A DNA stretch of 64,000 nt, from positions 32,512 through 96,511 of the forward strand of contig SVMF01000009.1 in assembly GCA_015067565.1 (NCBI GenBank), given 5' to 3'. Within the stretch, counting starts at the first letter, position 1. Every line of letters starts with the position of its first letter. Below the pieces are notes generated by a model. The model was not told where the DNA came from. It ran no database searches and saw nothing but the letters and a program-made list of their open reading frames with translations. The position numbers were made by a program, and so were the translations under genes. Positions 32,926 to 41,122 of the stretch are shown here, piece by piece. This stretch comes from Oscillospiraceae bacterium (GTDB lineage Bacteria; Bacillota; Clostridia; Oscillospirales; Oscillospiraceae).

Positions 32926-34368
32926 TTATCCGCCGCAATCTTCGACATAGAGCTCGCGCACTGCGTTGGGATCAGCCTTGGGGGCGGTCTCTTTGGCAGG
33001 AGCTGCGGGAGCTTCTTTCTGCGGATTGTTGCGGTAGGCGAGGAACTTCGGAGCAACCTGAGGGAACAGGGCGTAGGAAAGAACGTCCTCTTCGCACTTG
33101 GCAAGATCGCCGGCTTCCTTGCGGTACTTTTCCAGTTCCGGTTCAAGAAGATCTGCAGGGCGGCAGGTGATAACCTTGTCATCGCCGATGCACTTTCTGC
33201 GGACTTCCTCATTAACTTCACCGGGCAGCTTGCCATATTCACCGCGGAGCAGACCCTTGGATTCCTTCGGAACCATCTTGTAGCGCTCGCCGCCGATGAT
33301 GTTCATAACGGCCTGCGTGCCAACGATCTGGCTGGTCGGAGTGACAAGGGGAGGATAACCGAAGTCCTTACGAACACGGGGAACCTCAGCAAGAACATCG
33401 TAGTAACGATCTTCCTGTCCAGCTTGTTTGAGCTGACCGAGCATATTCGATAACATGCCGCCAGGAACCTGATACATCAGGGCCTTGGTATCCACATTGA
33501 GCACCTTGGGATCCAATGTGCCGTCCTTCTTGAGTTTTTCAGCGACCTTGCGGAAGTGAACGGCAGCTTCATTTAGCTTGACCAGATCCATACCGGTATC
33601 ACGTTCAGTGCCCTCGAGCGTTGCAACCAAGGACTCGGTTGCCGGCTGAGAGGTGCCATTTGCAAGGGGTGAGAGCGCACAGTCAACGATATCCACGCCT
33701 GCCTGAGCGGCCATCAGGTTGACCATGTCGCCCGTGCCGGCGGTGTTATGCGTGTGCATATGGATGGGGACGGAGACATTGTCCTTGAGCTTCTTGACCA
33801 GCTCAAATGCGTGGTAGGGAAGCAGGAGGTTTGCCATGTCTTTGATGCAGATGGAATCAGCACCCATCTTCTCAAGCTCCTTGGCAACATTGACAAAATA
33901 CTCGTCATTATGGACGGGACTGACGGTGTAGCTCAGAGCGACCTCGGCCCATGCTCCATACTTCTTCACGGACTCAACGGCCTTGCGCAGATTACGAATG
34001 TCGTTCAGGGCATCAAAAACTCGAACAACATCAATGCCGTTTTCGATAGACTTCTTGCAGAACTCTTCGACGACATCGTCGGCATAGTGCTTGTAGCCAA
34101 GGATGTTCTGGCCACGGAAGAGCATTTGCAGCTTGGTTTTGGGCATGTGCTTTTTAATGGTACGCAGTCTTTCCCACGGATCTTCATTCAAAAAACGCAT
34201 ACAAACGTCGAAGGTTGCACCGCCCCAACACTCGCAGGACCAGTAGCCCATATTGTCGAGCATTTCAAGCGCGGGGAGCATATCCTCTAAACGCATACGG
34301 GTTGCAGCCTGCGACTGGTGTGCGTCACGGAGAATGGTTTCAGTAATTTTTAAGGGATTCTTTTTCAT
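32926..34368 (-). CDS. oadA: oxaloacetate decarboxylase alpha / carboxyltransferase subunit
   Basis: A 480-aa biotin-dependent carboxyltransferase that moves CO2 from oxaloacetate (or a related substrate) to biotin. It opens with ITETILRDAHQSQAATRMR (HMGL-like TIM barrel), has SICIKDMANLL and VPIHMHTHNTAGTGD metal/substrate motifs, and the conserved PYC_OADA segment. The C-terminal biotin domain of classical OadA is missing; biotin is carried by the separate protein at 35812. AGGAGG precedes the ATG. It is the last gene of the pump operon. Confidence 0.92.
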   Translation of the reverse strand: MKKNPLKITETILRDAHQSQAATRMRLEDMLPALEMLDNMGYWSCECWGGATFDVCMRFLNEDPWERLRTIKKHMPKTKLQMLFRGQNILGYKHYADDVVEEFCKKSIENGIDVVRVFDALNDIRNLRKAVESVKKYGAWAEVALSYTVSPVHNDEYFVNVAKELEKMGADSICIKDMANLLLPYHAFELVKKLKDNVSVPIHMHTHNTAGTGDMVNLMAAQAGVDIVDCALSPLANGTSQPATESLVATLEGTERDTGMDLVKLNEAAVHFRKVAEKLKKDGTLDPKVLNVDTKALMYQVPGGMLSNMLGQLKQAGQEDRYYDVLAEVPRVRKDFGYPPLVTPTSQIVGTQAVMNIIGGERYKMVPKESKGLLRGEYGKLPGEVNEEVRRKCIGDDKVITCRPADLLEPELEKYRKEAGDLAKCEEDVLSYALFPQVAPKFLAYRNNPQKEAPAAPAKETAPKADPNAVRELYVEDCGG

Positions 34369-34380
34369 AAGTTAACCTCC

Positions 34381-35787
34381 TTAACCGCCGAGCAGAGCAA
34401 TAAATACGCCTGCGGCAACAGCAGAGCCGATAACACCGGCAACGTTCGGGCCCATCGCGTGCATGAGTAAGAAGTTGGAAGGATCATCCTTCTGTCCTAC
34501 TTTCTGCGAAACACGAGCTGCCATCGGAACGGCGGAAACACCGGCAGAGCCAATAAGCGGATTGATCTTCTTGCCTTCCGGCAGGAAGAGATTCATGAAC
34601 TTTGCGAGCAGAACGCCGCCTGCGCTACCGCCTGCAAAGGCGAAGATACCAAGTGCGAGGATACCGAGAGTCTTCGGATCGAGGAAGCTTTCTGCTTTTG
34701 CGGTAGCGCCGACCGAGACGCCGAGGAAGATGACAACGATGTTCATCAGCTCGTTCTGAGCGGTCTTTGCCAAGCGTTCTGTAACGCCGCATTCACGGAA
34801 CAGGTTACCGAGCATTAAGCAGCCAATCAGGGGCACTGCGCTCGGCAGGATCAATGCTACAAAAGCGGTAACAGCGATCGGGAAAATGATCTTTTCCTTC
34901 TTGCTGACAGTTCGCAGATTGTCCATACGGATGAGTCGTTCCTTCTTGGTTGTCAGGCCCCTCATAATGGGAGGCTGAATAACAGGAACGAGAGCCATAT
35001 AGGAATATGCTGCGATTGCGATGGGGCCAAGCAGCTCCGGTGAGAGCAGGGAGGTAGTGTAGATTGCAGTGGGGCCGTCTGCACCACCGATGATACCGAT
35101 GGAACCGGCCTCTTGCTGATTGAAGCCCAGAACGCTGTTTGCGAGGATGAATGCAACGAAAATGCCAAGCTGCGCAGCAGCACCGAGGAACAGGCTCTTC
35201 GGATTTGCAATCAGCGGAGCGAAATCGGTCATTGCGCCAACGCCGATGAAGATCAAGCACGGATAAATACCGAGTTTGACCCCCAGGTAGAGGATATCGA
35301 TCAAACCTGCGGTCTCAGTCGAGCCGTCGGGAAGGGTAATACCGTCTTTGATCAGGGACCAATTGATGTGTCCACCTTCAAAAATCTCGCTGTGGAACAT
35401 TCCTGCACCGGGCAGGTTGGTCAAAAGCATACCAAATGCGATGGGCAAAAGGAGCAGCGGTTCAAACCCCTTGCCGATGGCAAGATACATCAGGACGAAG
35501 GAAATGAGGATCATCACAATGGGCTTCCAGTCAGCAGAATTGACGAGTTTCTTCACACCGGTTTGCTCAAGGAAGTCTGCCAGCGCTTCGCTGTTGGTCT
35601 TATCATCGGAAGTGGCTTTCTGCTGATTGGAAGATTCTTCCTGCAGGGAAGTATTTTGGGTGCCGGTAGTCAGGACTTGGGGCTCTTCAGAAGCGGAAGC
35701 TGCCAGAGTGAAGCACAAACATACAAGGAAGGCCAACACCAAAAGCGCGATGGAAAGCCGATGCGCCTTTTTGCTGTTCTTAAACAT
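34381..35787 (-). CDS. oadB: sodium-translocating decarboxylase beta subunit
   Basis: A 468-aa multi-pass membrane protein that decarboxylates carboxybiotin and pumps Na+ outward. The hallmark [16 protein letters not shown] with its essential Asp and the later [12 protein letters not shown] region are present. The N-terminus has an extra hydrophobic segment and a Ser/Gln/Thr-rich stretch before the conserved core, making it longer than typical OadB (about 380-430 aa). It lies 12 nt from oadA. Confidence 0.93.
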   Translation of the reverse strand: MFKNSKKAHRLSIALLVLAFLVCLCFTLAASASEEPQVLTTGTQNTSLQEESSNQQKATSDDKTNSEALADFLEQTGVKKLVNSADWKPIVMILISFVLMYLAIGKGFEPLLLLPIAFGMLLTNLPGAGMFHSEIFEGGHINWSLIKDGITLPDGSTETAGLIDILYLGVKLGIYPCLIFIGVGAMTDFAPLIANPKSLFLGAAAQLGIFVAFILANSVLGFNQQEAGSIGIIGGADGPTAIYTTSLLSPELLGPIAIAAYSYMALVPVIQPPIMRGLTTKKERLIRMDNLRTVSKKEKIIFPIAVTAFVALILPSAVPLIGCLMLGNLFRECGVTERLAKTAQNELMNIVVIFLGVSVGATAKAESFLDPKTLGILALGIFAFAGGSAGGVLLAKFMNLFLPEGKKINPLIGSAGVSAVPMAARVSQKVGQKDDPSNFLLMHAMGPNVAGVIGSAVAAGVFIALLGG

Positions 35788-35811
35788 ATCTGTTTCTCTC
35801 CTTAGTTGCGA

Positions 35812-36147
35812 TCAGGTAATGGAGCAGATCAGAGCCTGAGTTTCAACGCTGTCGCCCTTGCGAACATTGACACCGGAAACCGTGCCATCACACGGAGCAA
35901 GGATCTCATTTTCCATCTTCATAGCCTCGAGGATGACAAGAACTGTGCCCTTGGTAACCTTCTGACCGTTCTGAACACGAACATCCAGAATTGTACCAGG
36001 CATCGGTGCTTTGACTTGCATCCCACCTGCGGGAGTTGCAGCTGGTGCGGGCTTTGCCGCGGGAGCATTCATGGTGGAGGGAGCGTTCATTTCCTCGATC
36101 TCGATCTCATACAGAGAACCATTGACATTAACACGATACTTTTTCAT
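35812..36147 (-). CDS. biotin carrier protein of the decarboxylase
   Basis: A 111-aa biotinyl-domain protein. The N-terminal MKKYRVNVNGSLYEIEIEE strand pair, a Pro/Ala hinge (AAKPAPAATPAGG) and the biotinylation motif EAMKMENEI are all seen, so the Lys in AMKM is the biotin site. It shuttles carboxybiotin between OadA and OadB. The start at 36147 is preferred because AAAGGA is 9 nt upstream; 36168 overlaps the oadG stop without an SD. Confidence 0.92.
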   Translation of the reverse strand: MKKYRVNVNGSLYEIEIEEMNAPSTMNAPAAKPAPAATPAGGMQVKAPMPGTILDVRVQNGQKVTKGTVLVILEAMKMENEILAPCDGTVSGVNVRKGDSVETQALICSIT

Positions 36148-36167
36148 TTTTATATTTCCTTTCTTCA

Positions 36168-36425
36168 TTAAATTTTCTTGATGGACACGATGCGAAGTGC
36201 GGCTGCGTTGGTGCCGGAATATTCAGCGACAGCGGCAGACAGAGCAGCGACGAGCTCAGCGCGGTTGGGGATCTCGTCGGTTATTTGGGCGGTGGGGACA
36301 GTTTCTTTGGGTGTTTCTTTGCGATCACGGCAGAGCATACCTAGCAGGTAGCATAAGCCGATGATCAGGGATAGCACGATAAAGACCGTTGCAAATCCAA
36401 TGACAACAACAAACCAGTTTTCCAT
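36168..36425 (-). CDS. oadG: decarboxylase gamma subunit
   Basis: An 85-aa protein with one N-terminal transmembrane helix (WFVVVIGFATVFIVLSLIIGLCYLLG) and a soluble tail, typical of OadG, which stabilises the pump complex. The C-terminal tail (NAAALRIVSIKKI) is the conserved end. It is the first gene of the pump set, 56 nt after the pseudokinase gene with AGGAGG but no clear promoter between, so read-through from the pseudokinase is likely. Confidence 0.85.
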   Translation of the reverse strand: MENWFVVVIGFATVFIVLSLIIGLCYLLGMLCRDRKETPKETVPTAQITDEIPNRAELVAALSAAVAEYSGTNAAALRIVSIKKI

Positions 36426-36481
36426 ATGGTTCCTCCTTATGTTTTTCTATCATCAGGCGCGTGCGCCGTACGAGATGTTCA

Positions 36482-39400
36482 TTAGGCCTCGATGGTGAAG
36501 CCCTTTTGTGCCAGGAGCTTGCCGTTGATGTAGACCTCTACGAGGAAACGGCCGGTCTGGACAGTTGTTTTGCCGTCTGCATCAAGCTGCAACGGCTTAG
36601 GAACGATGCCGGTGTGACGGCGCTCGAACCAGACAGAAGCCCATGTCATTTCACGGTCATCTACCAGGATGACACCGCCTTGAGATGCTCGTCTGACAAC
36701 ATAGGTCACATGAACCTTGTCATTGATGACTGCAGTAGAAAGATCGCAGCTGTCAATCTGGATGCACATGGCGATATCTTCATCTGACTTGAAGCTCGTG
36801 CGACGTTCGCTCAGAAGGTCACGGAAGTCCCACGTATCCTTATCAGGCTTTTTCCACAGTGCGATTAGGCTGTCGGACTCGTATCCGTCGCCGTAGGGGG
36901 TGGCAGGGAGAATCTGGTAGCCGTTAAAAGGAATCGCATCAGCAGTTGATGCTTCGATCGTGGTTGTTCCGAAAATGCGGGGATATGTATTGCTGTCGGT
37001 ATCCAATGCCATCAGGGTGATCTCATAATATGCATTGGACGGCAGATACTGTAACGTTACGGAATTTTCAACAGCAGAAGAGCAGGAAACACTGGGGACT
37101 GCATATCCTTCTTCTTCGTTATAATAGCCGTCCTTCAGCTTGTAGCTGATTCGCCACTGACCGTCCGGTTCTCCGGCCGGTGTGTCCCAGGTAACGATGA
37201 GATTGCCGTTTTCGTCGGCAGAGGCATTCAGGTTGTTGACGATAATCGGGTTTTCGACCAATTCCAGATGCTCAGGATCAGCCATTCCGTGTGTGAACAA
37301 TGAGAAAATATAGGCCGTCTTGAAGTCGGGGACGGTGATATCAATGGTCGTTTCCGTTGTTTCGACTCGCTTATAGTTTCCGCTGGGTTCCTGATAAGAG
37401 ATTGTCCACTTATCCGGCGTGCTTGCTGTGCTGTCCCAACCGAGGGTAATGGTGTTGTCCACGATATTCTTGATCTCGAAATTACTGACAACGACACGGG
37501 GATAAACATCGTATTCTGTGCTGTTTTCACCTACAATGAAAATACTGTCAACGTTTTCAATTGTGAATACATAGGTTTTGTACAGCTCAAGACCGTTGAT
37601 CTGATAGCTTTCGCCATCGAAACGGTAGGTGTGTGCATCGCTGCCGTCCGATTGCGCGTAGCTAAGCTTCCACTGAGACGGTACAGGTCCCTTGTGATCA
37701 AAAGACAACATCACATCGCCATCATTATTCAATCGTTCAAGTTTGATATCCGAAATGGTCGTATATTCATTCGTTGTTTCGACCATGGACGGAACAGCCG
37801 TGGAAAAATCGTGATATTTTGCAGCCTCGACGCTGATGGTGTAGGAGGTTTTTTCCTTGAGGTCTGCAAAACAGTACTGATGATCGGAGCGCAGTGCTGT
37901 GTGGACATTGCCGAAGGAATCGGTACACAGCACATTAAAATGCTCGGGATTGTCATCGGAAATGATCTCAACAATGATCTGCGAGGGAGTTGTTGAAACG
38001 CTCTTGATTTCCGTCACATCGATAAAGTACCAGTTGATCAGGAAGTAGCCTCCGACGGCCAATGCTAGGAAGATCGCTGCAATGACGATCCAGCGAAGCC
38101 GTGAGGTCTTCTTTTTCTCGGAAGGCTCGTCTTCATCACTAAGGGTATCGGCAGAGATCTTGTCGGCATACTCGTGCATTGGGACAGAAGTCTCTTGCAC
38201 TTGTTCGGCTTCTTTGGAGAGCTCAGGCTCCTCAGACGGGGTAATTTGATCATCCTTCGAAACACCAACGGTAAACTCGACATTTGGGCCCGGTGCATCG
38301 ATGTATTCATTGACGGAGGCCATAAGTGCATCAAAATCCATCTGCTCCGGCAGATCGGCAGGAGCTTCCTCCGCAACAGCATCGGCTTCCTCAACAGGGG
38401 TCTCGGGCTGCTCAGCCTCTTCGGTTACTACATCATTACCGACGGTACTACGGTCAGGAGCAAAGCTTTCACGGAAGTTTTCATCGAGTGCATCGGCATC
38501 TGTCATGCGGATGGGTCCTTCTTCGGTCGGCTCATCAATCAGAGGCAGAGGATCCAGCTCGGCCACGATCGGAGGTGCGATCAGACTGTCGGAAATGTTG
38601 TTTCGCTGGAGATAATTTACAATATCCTGCTTCATTTCCTCAGGAGTCTGGTAACGATCTTCCTTTTTGAACGCACAAGCCTTCAGGACAATCGCAGCCA
38701 GTTCATAATCGGCATAGATCGGGGTAGGCAAGGGCTTGCCGGTCAGACGCAGCTTGTCTGCCATTGCACCGTTGGTGCTCTCGTCCTCGAACGGAGAGTG
38801 ATTGCCGTTGTATATGCGGTAGAGCAGCATGCCCAACGAATAAATGTCGACCGTATGATTTGCAGTCATCATAATGTCAGACAATTCCGGCGCAGAGTAC
38901 GCTCCAATATATTCTTCCGGAACGGTTGCGTACTTCAAAAATTCTATTTCCGTCAGACCAAGGCCACCAAGCAGGAATTTTCCGTTTGGAAGAAGGTAAA
39001 CATTTTCGGGGGTGATGTTCATATGCATATATCCGCCTTGACGGCATGCAATGACCGAGTCGCACAGATCAATGGCAAGATTGACAGCTCGCAGATGTGT
39101 CATTGCATTCATATTCACAAACTCACCGAGTGAGATGTTCAGAGGATACAATACATACACGTCATAGCCAACGCCGCTCTCCTTGGCTTCGATCTGGTGT
39201 GAGATCGCGCCGACAAAACCGCCATTTTTGCTCAAGCGCTGACCGATAGAGAGCTCCTTTGCGATATCCTCGGCCAGGTTGCCGTAATATGCATGGACAG
39301 CAGCTTCGTCGGGATACGCTCCGGATAGGATCAAAGCGCGAATGCGGCTGTCGTTTTCGGGCAGGGAAATAATCTTTAAGATATAATGCTCGTCTTTGTC

Positions 39401-39505
39401 ATCCTTTCGTAGGATGTAACTTGAGCGTCCATTCTGTCCAATGTGCTCTTTCTCCAGATTAAGGCCGTCGAGCAAGGGTGAGATCATCTTCAAATCGGAC
39501 ATCAT
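36482..39505 (-). CDS. membrane pseudokinase with FN3-like extracellular repeats
   Basis: A 1007-aa protein. Residues about 15-300 form a Ser/Thr-kinase fold: the VAIK Lys is kept (YILKIIS), but the HRD loop reads YMHMNITPENVYL (catalytic Asp to Asn) and the DFG region reads LGGLGLTE, so metal-binding Asp is lost. APE (SAPELSD) and the helix-F region (VDIYSLGMLLYRIYNG) are kept. An acidic linker (about 330-470), one transmembrane helix (RWIVIAAIFLALAVGGYFLINWYF) and at least four FN3-like beta-sandwich repeats (TLGWDSTASTPDKWTISYQEP type) follow. It is probably a signalling or scaffold protein without phosphotransfer. AAAGGAGG precedes the ATG. Confidence 0.82.
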   Translation of the reverse strand: MMSDLKMISPLLDGLNLEKEHIGQNGRSSYILRKDDKDEHYILKIISLPENDSRIRALILSGAYPDEAAVHAYYGNLAEDIAKELSIGQRLSKNGGFVGAISHQIEAKESGVGYDVYVLYPLNISLGEFVNMNAMTHLRAVNLAIDLCDSVIACRQGGYMHMNITPENVYLLPNGKFLLGGLGLTEIEFLKYATVPEEYIGAYSAPELSDIMMTANHTVDIYSLGMLLYRIYNGNHSPFEDESTNGAMADKLRLTGKPLPTPIYADYELAAIVLKACAFKKEDRYQTPEEMKQDIVNYLQRNNISDSLIAPPIVAELDPLPLIDEPTEEGPIRMTDADALDENFRESFAPDRSTVGNDVVTEEAEQPETPVEEADAVAEEAPADLPEQMDFDALMASVNEYIDAPGPNVEFTVGVSKDDQITPSEEPELSKEAEQVQETSVPMHEYADKISADTLSDEDEPSEKKKTSRLRWIVIAAIFLALAVGGYFLINWYFIDVTEIKSVSTTPSQIIVEIISDDNPEHFNVLCTDSFGNVHTALRSDHQYCFADLKEKTSYTISVEAAKYHDFSTAVPSMVETTNEYTTISDIKLERLNNDGDVMLSFDHKGPVPSQWKLSYAQSDGSDAHTYRFDGESYQINGLELYKTYVFTIENVDSIFIVGENSTEYDVYPRVVVSNFEIKNIVDNTITLGWDSTASTPDKWTISYQEPSGNYKRVETTETTIDITVPDFKTAYIFSLFTHGMADPEHLELVENPIIVNNLNASADENGNLIVTWDTPAGEPDGQWRISYKLKDGYYNEEEGYAVPSVSCSSAVENSVTLQYLPSNAYYEITLMALDTDSNTYPRIFGTTTIEASTADAIPFNGYQILPATPYGDGYESDSLIALWKKPDKDTWDFRDLLSERRTSFKSDEDIAMCIQIDSCDLSTAVINDKVHVTYVVRRASQGGVILVDDREMTWASVWFERRHTGIVPKPLQLDADGKTTVQTGRFLVEVYINGKLLAQKGFTIEA

Positions 39506-39539
39506 TACGCCTCCTTTTGTTAATACTCAAATTCTCACA

Positions 39540-39575
39540 TATATATAGTATAATATTTTTTGAAAAAAATCAATA
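39540..39575 (-). promoter_or_regulatory. probable promoter of the pseudokinase-pump operon
   Basis: On the minus strand TTGATT is followed, after an A/T-rich stretch, by TATACT (15 nt) or TACTAT (17 nt). It lies about 45 nt upstream of the ATG in the 141-bp divergent intergenic region. Confidence 0.5.
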
Positions 39576-39581
39576 AGATTC

Positions 39582-39610
39582 TTGTCATATGAGAAATAAA
39601 ATGTTATTAT
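39582..39610 (+). promoter_or_regulatory. promoter of the zinc-ribbon membrane protein gene
   Basis: TTGTCA (39582-39587), 17 nt, TATTAT (39605-39610), followed by GAAAGGAG and the ATG at 39647. Confidence 0.65.
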
Positions 39611-39646
39611 ATAGAAAATCGGATACGATTGAAAGGAGATCCACGG

Positions 39647-40870
39647 ATGGAAAATAAGGTCGTATGTTACTATTGCGGCACGATCTACGATGCCGATGCG
39701 GAAAAATGTCCGCTCTGCGGAGGAACCGTCAGGGCAAAGGAGGAAGAATCGCTTCAGCCGATACAGCGCCGTAGAATCACGGATCAGGAGCGAAGAGAAC
39801 GCCGCCGAAGCTCTTCTCAGGGGGGGAAGTTTGCCTCCGGTAACAAGAAGAGAACGGAAACAACTGAAGATAAGGAAAAGAAAACCACAAAGAGTATGCT
39901 CATTGCAGCACTTGTGATGCTGTCTTTGGCTGTGATCTCGGTGACATGGTTTATCGGGGATATGATCGGCTGGTGGGGCGGCTTCGAGGATGCGGTGGAA
40001 CGCCCCAATGAAAGCGTTGAGATTGACTTCTCCAATGAGAAATGTCAGTACCTGAGTCTCTCTGAGAAAACGATTCAGCTTGAGAATATCGGCCAGAGCG
40101 CAGAACTCAAGATCAGCGTCAATGTAGAGTGCAGAGAGGAAATTAGAATCACTTTCCCGGATGCGGCGATCGTGACTGCAGTCAGCGATCAGCCCTCTCA
40201 GGTTGAAGATGATACCAAGAGCGATATTTGGCTTCTGACAGCTGTCTCTGAAGGAAAGGCACAGATGGTCTTTGCCTGTGGCGAGTTCCATGAAGTTTGC
40301 GATATTTATGTTGGTAAGCAGGCTCAGCCGACACAGCCTGATGTCACAGAGGATCCGACCGAACCGATCGTACCTGATGAGGACTTCGAGCCTGTGCTGA
40401 ACTTTACGGAGGACATTTCGCTGTACCAAAAGGGCGAGAGCGTCCCGCTGCGTGTGATGAATCTGCCTGCTGGCGCGACTGTAACCTGGAAGAGCGCAGA
40501 TGAAACCGTCGCTAAGGTCGATGAAAACGGCATTCTGACCGCAGTCGGTGGCGGCACGACCACAATTACCGCTGAGGTATTTGGTAAATCTACCGAAATT
40601 ATGGTTCGTTGCCCGTTTGACCAAAGCGGCAACATTGGCGCACATCTGGAATATACTGACGTGACGATCCGCGTAGGGGAGAGCTACTATCTGTATCTGT
40701 ATGATAGCGAGGGCTACCGCATCACAGATGTCGTATATGAAGTGTCTGACGATGGTGTTGTTTCCATTGAAGATGGAAAAGTCACCGGTGTGACCGGCGG
40801 CGATTATGTAGTCATTACTGTCAAATATAACAACGAAGAATTCGAGTGCATCGTTCGTGTTCGTTGGTAA
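39647..40870 (+). CDS. zinc-ribbon membrane protein with Ig-like (Big_2) domain
   Basis: A 407-aa protein. The cytoplasmic N-terminus holds a zinc ribbon with C7, C10, C22 and C25 (CYYCG...CPLCGG), then a basic, Lys/Arg-rich linker, a transmembrane helix at about 87-107, and an outer part with an unknown beta domain plus a bacterial Ig-like domain (AGATVTWKSADETVAKVDENGILTAVGGGTTTITA). No enzyme motif is seen. It is divergent from the pseudokinase, which has the matching inside-TM-outside beta layout, so the two may work together. Confidence 0.8.
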   Translation: MENKVVCYYCGTIYDADAEKCPLCGGTVRAKEEESLQPIQRRRITDQERRERRRSSSQGGKFASGNKKRTETTEDKEKKTTKSMLIAALVMLSLAVISVTWFIGDMIGWWGGFEDAVERPNESVEIDFSNEKCQYLSLSEKTIQLENIGQSAELKISVNVECREEIRITFPDAAIVTAVSDQPSQVEDDTKSDIWLLTAVSEGKAQMVFACGEFHEVCDIYVGKQAQPTQPDVTEDPTEPIVPDEDFEPVLNFTEDISLYQKGESVPLRVMNLPAGATVTWKSADETVAKVDENGILTAVGGGTTTITAEVFGKSTEIMVRCPFDQSGNIGAHLEYTDVTIRVGESYYLYLYDSEGYRITDVVYEVSDDGVVSIEDGKVTGVTGGDYVVITVKYNNEEFECIVRVRW

Positions 40871-40878
40871 TATCGAAC

Positions 40879-40917
40879 CAAATATAGCGTTTTCCGAATT
40901 CGGAAAACGCTATATTT
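40879..40917 (+). terminator. terminator after the zinc-ribbon protein gene
   Basis: A perfect stem ATATAGCGTTTTCCGAA/TTCGGAAAACGCTATAT followed by TTTGT. Confidence 0.9.
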
Positions 40918-41041
40918 TGTAAAATGAATGCGTGGTTACATAAATATACCGCATTTTGTTTGTTAAAATCACGAAACAAGTCGCTTTATAGGCTCCGCCT
41001 TTGTAGGAATGCACAAAATTGAATTTTTTACCAAAAAAGTG

Positions 41042-41070
41042 TGGACTTTTTTACATTAAAGTGATACAAT
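41042..41070 (+). promoter_or_regulatory. promoter of the secreted caspase-like protein gene
   Basis: TGGACT (41042-41047), 17 nt, TACAAT (41065-41070), about 50 nt before the start. I see nothing else in 40918-41041. Confidence 0.6.
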
Positions 41071-41122
41071 GTTTTCGAACTCATTCATGGGACACCATGA
41101 AAATTTGGAAGGAGAGTTAATC

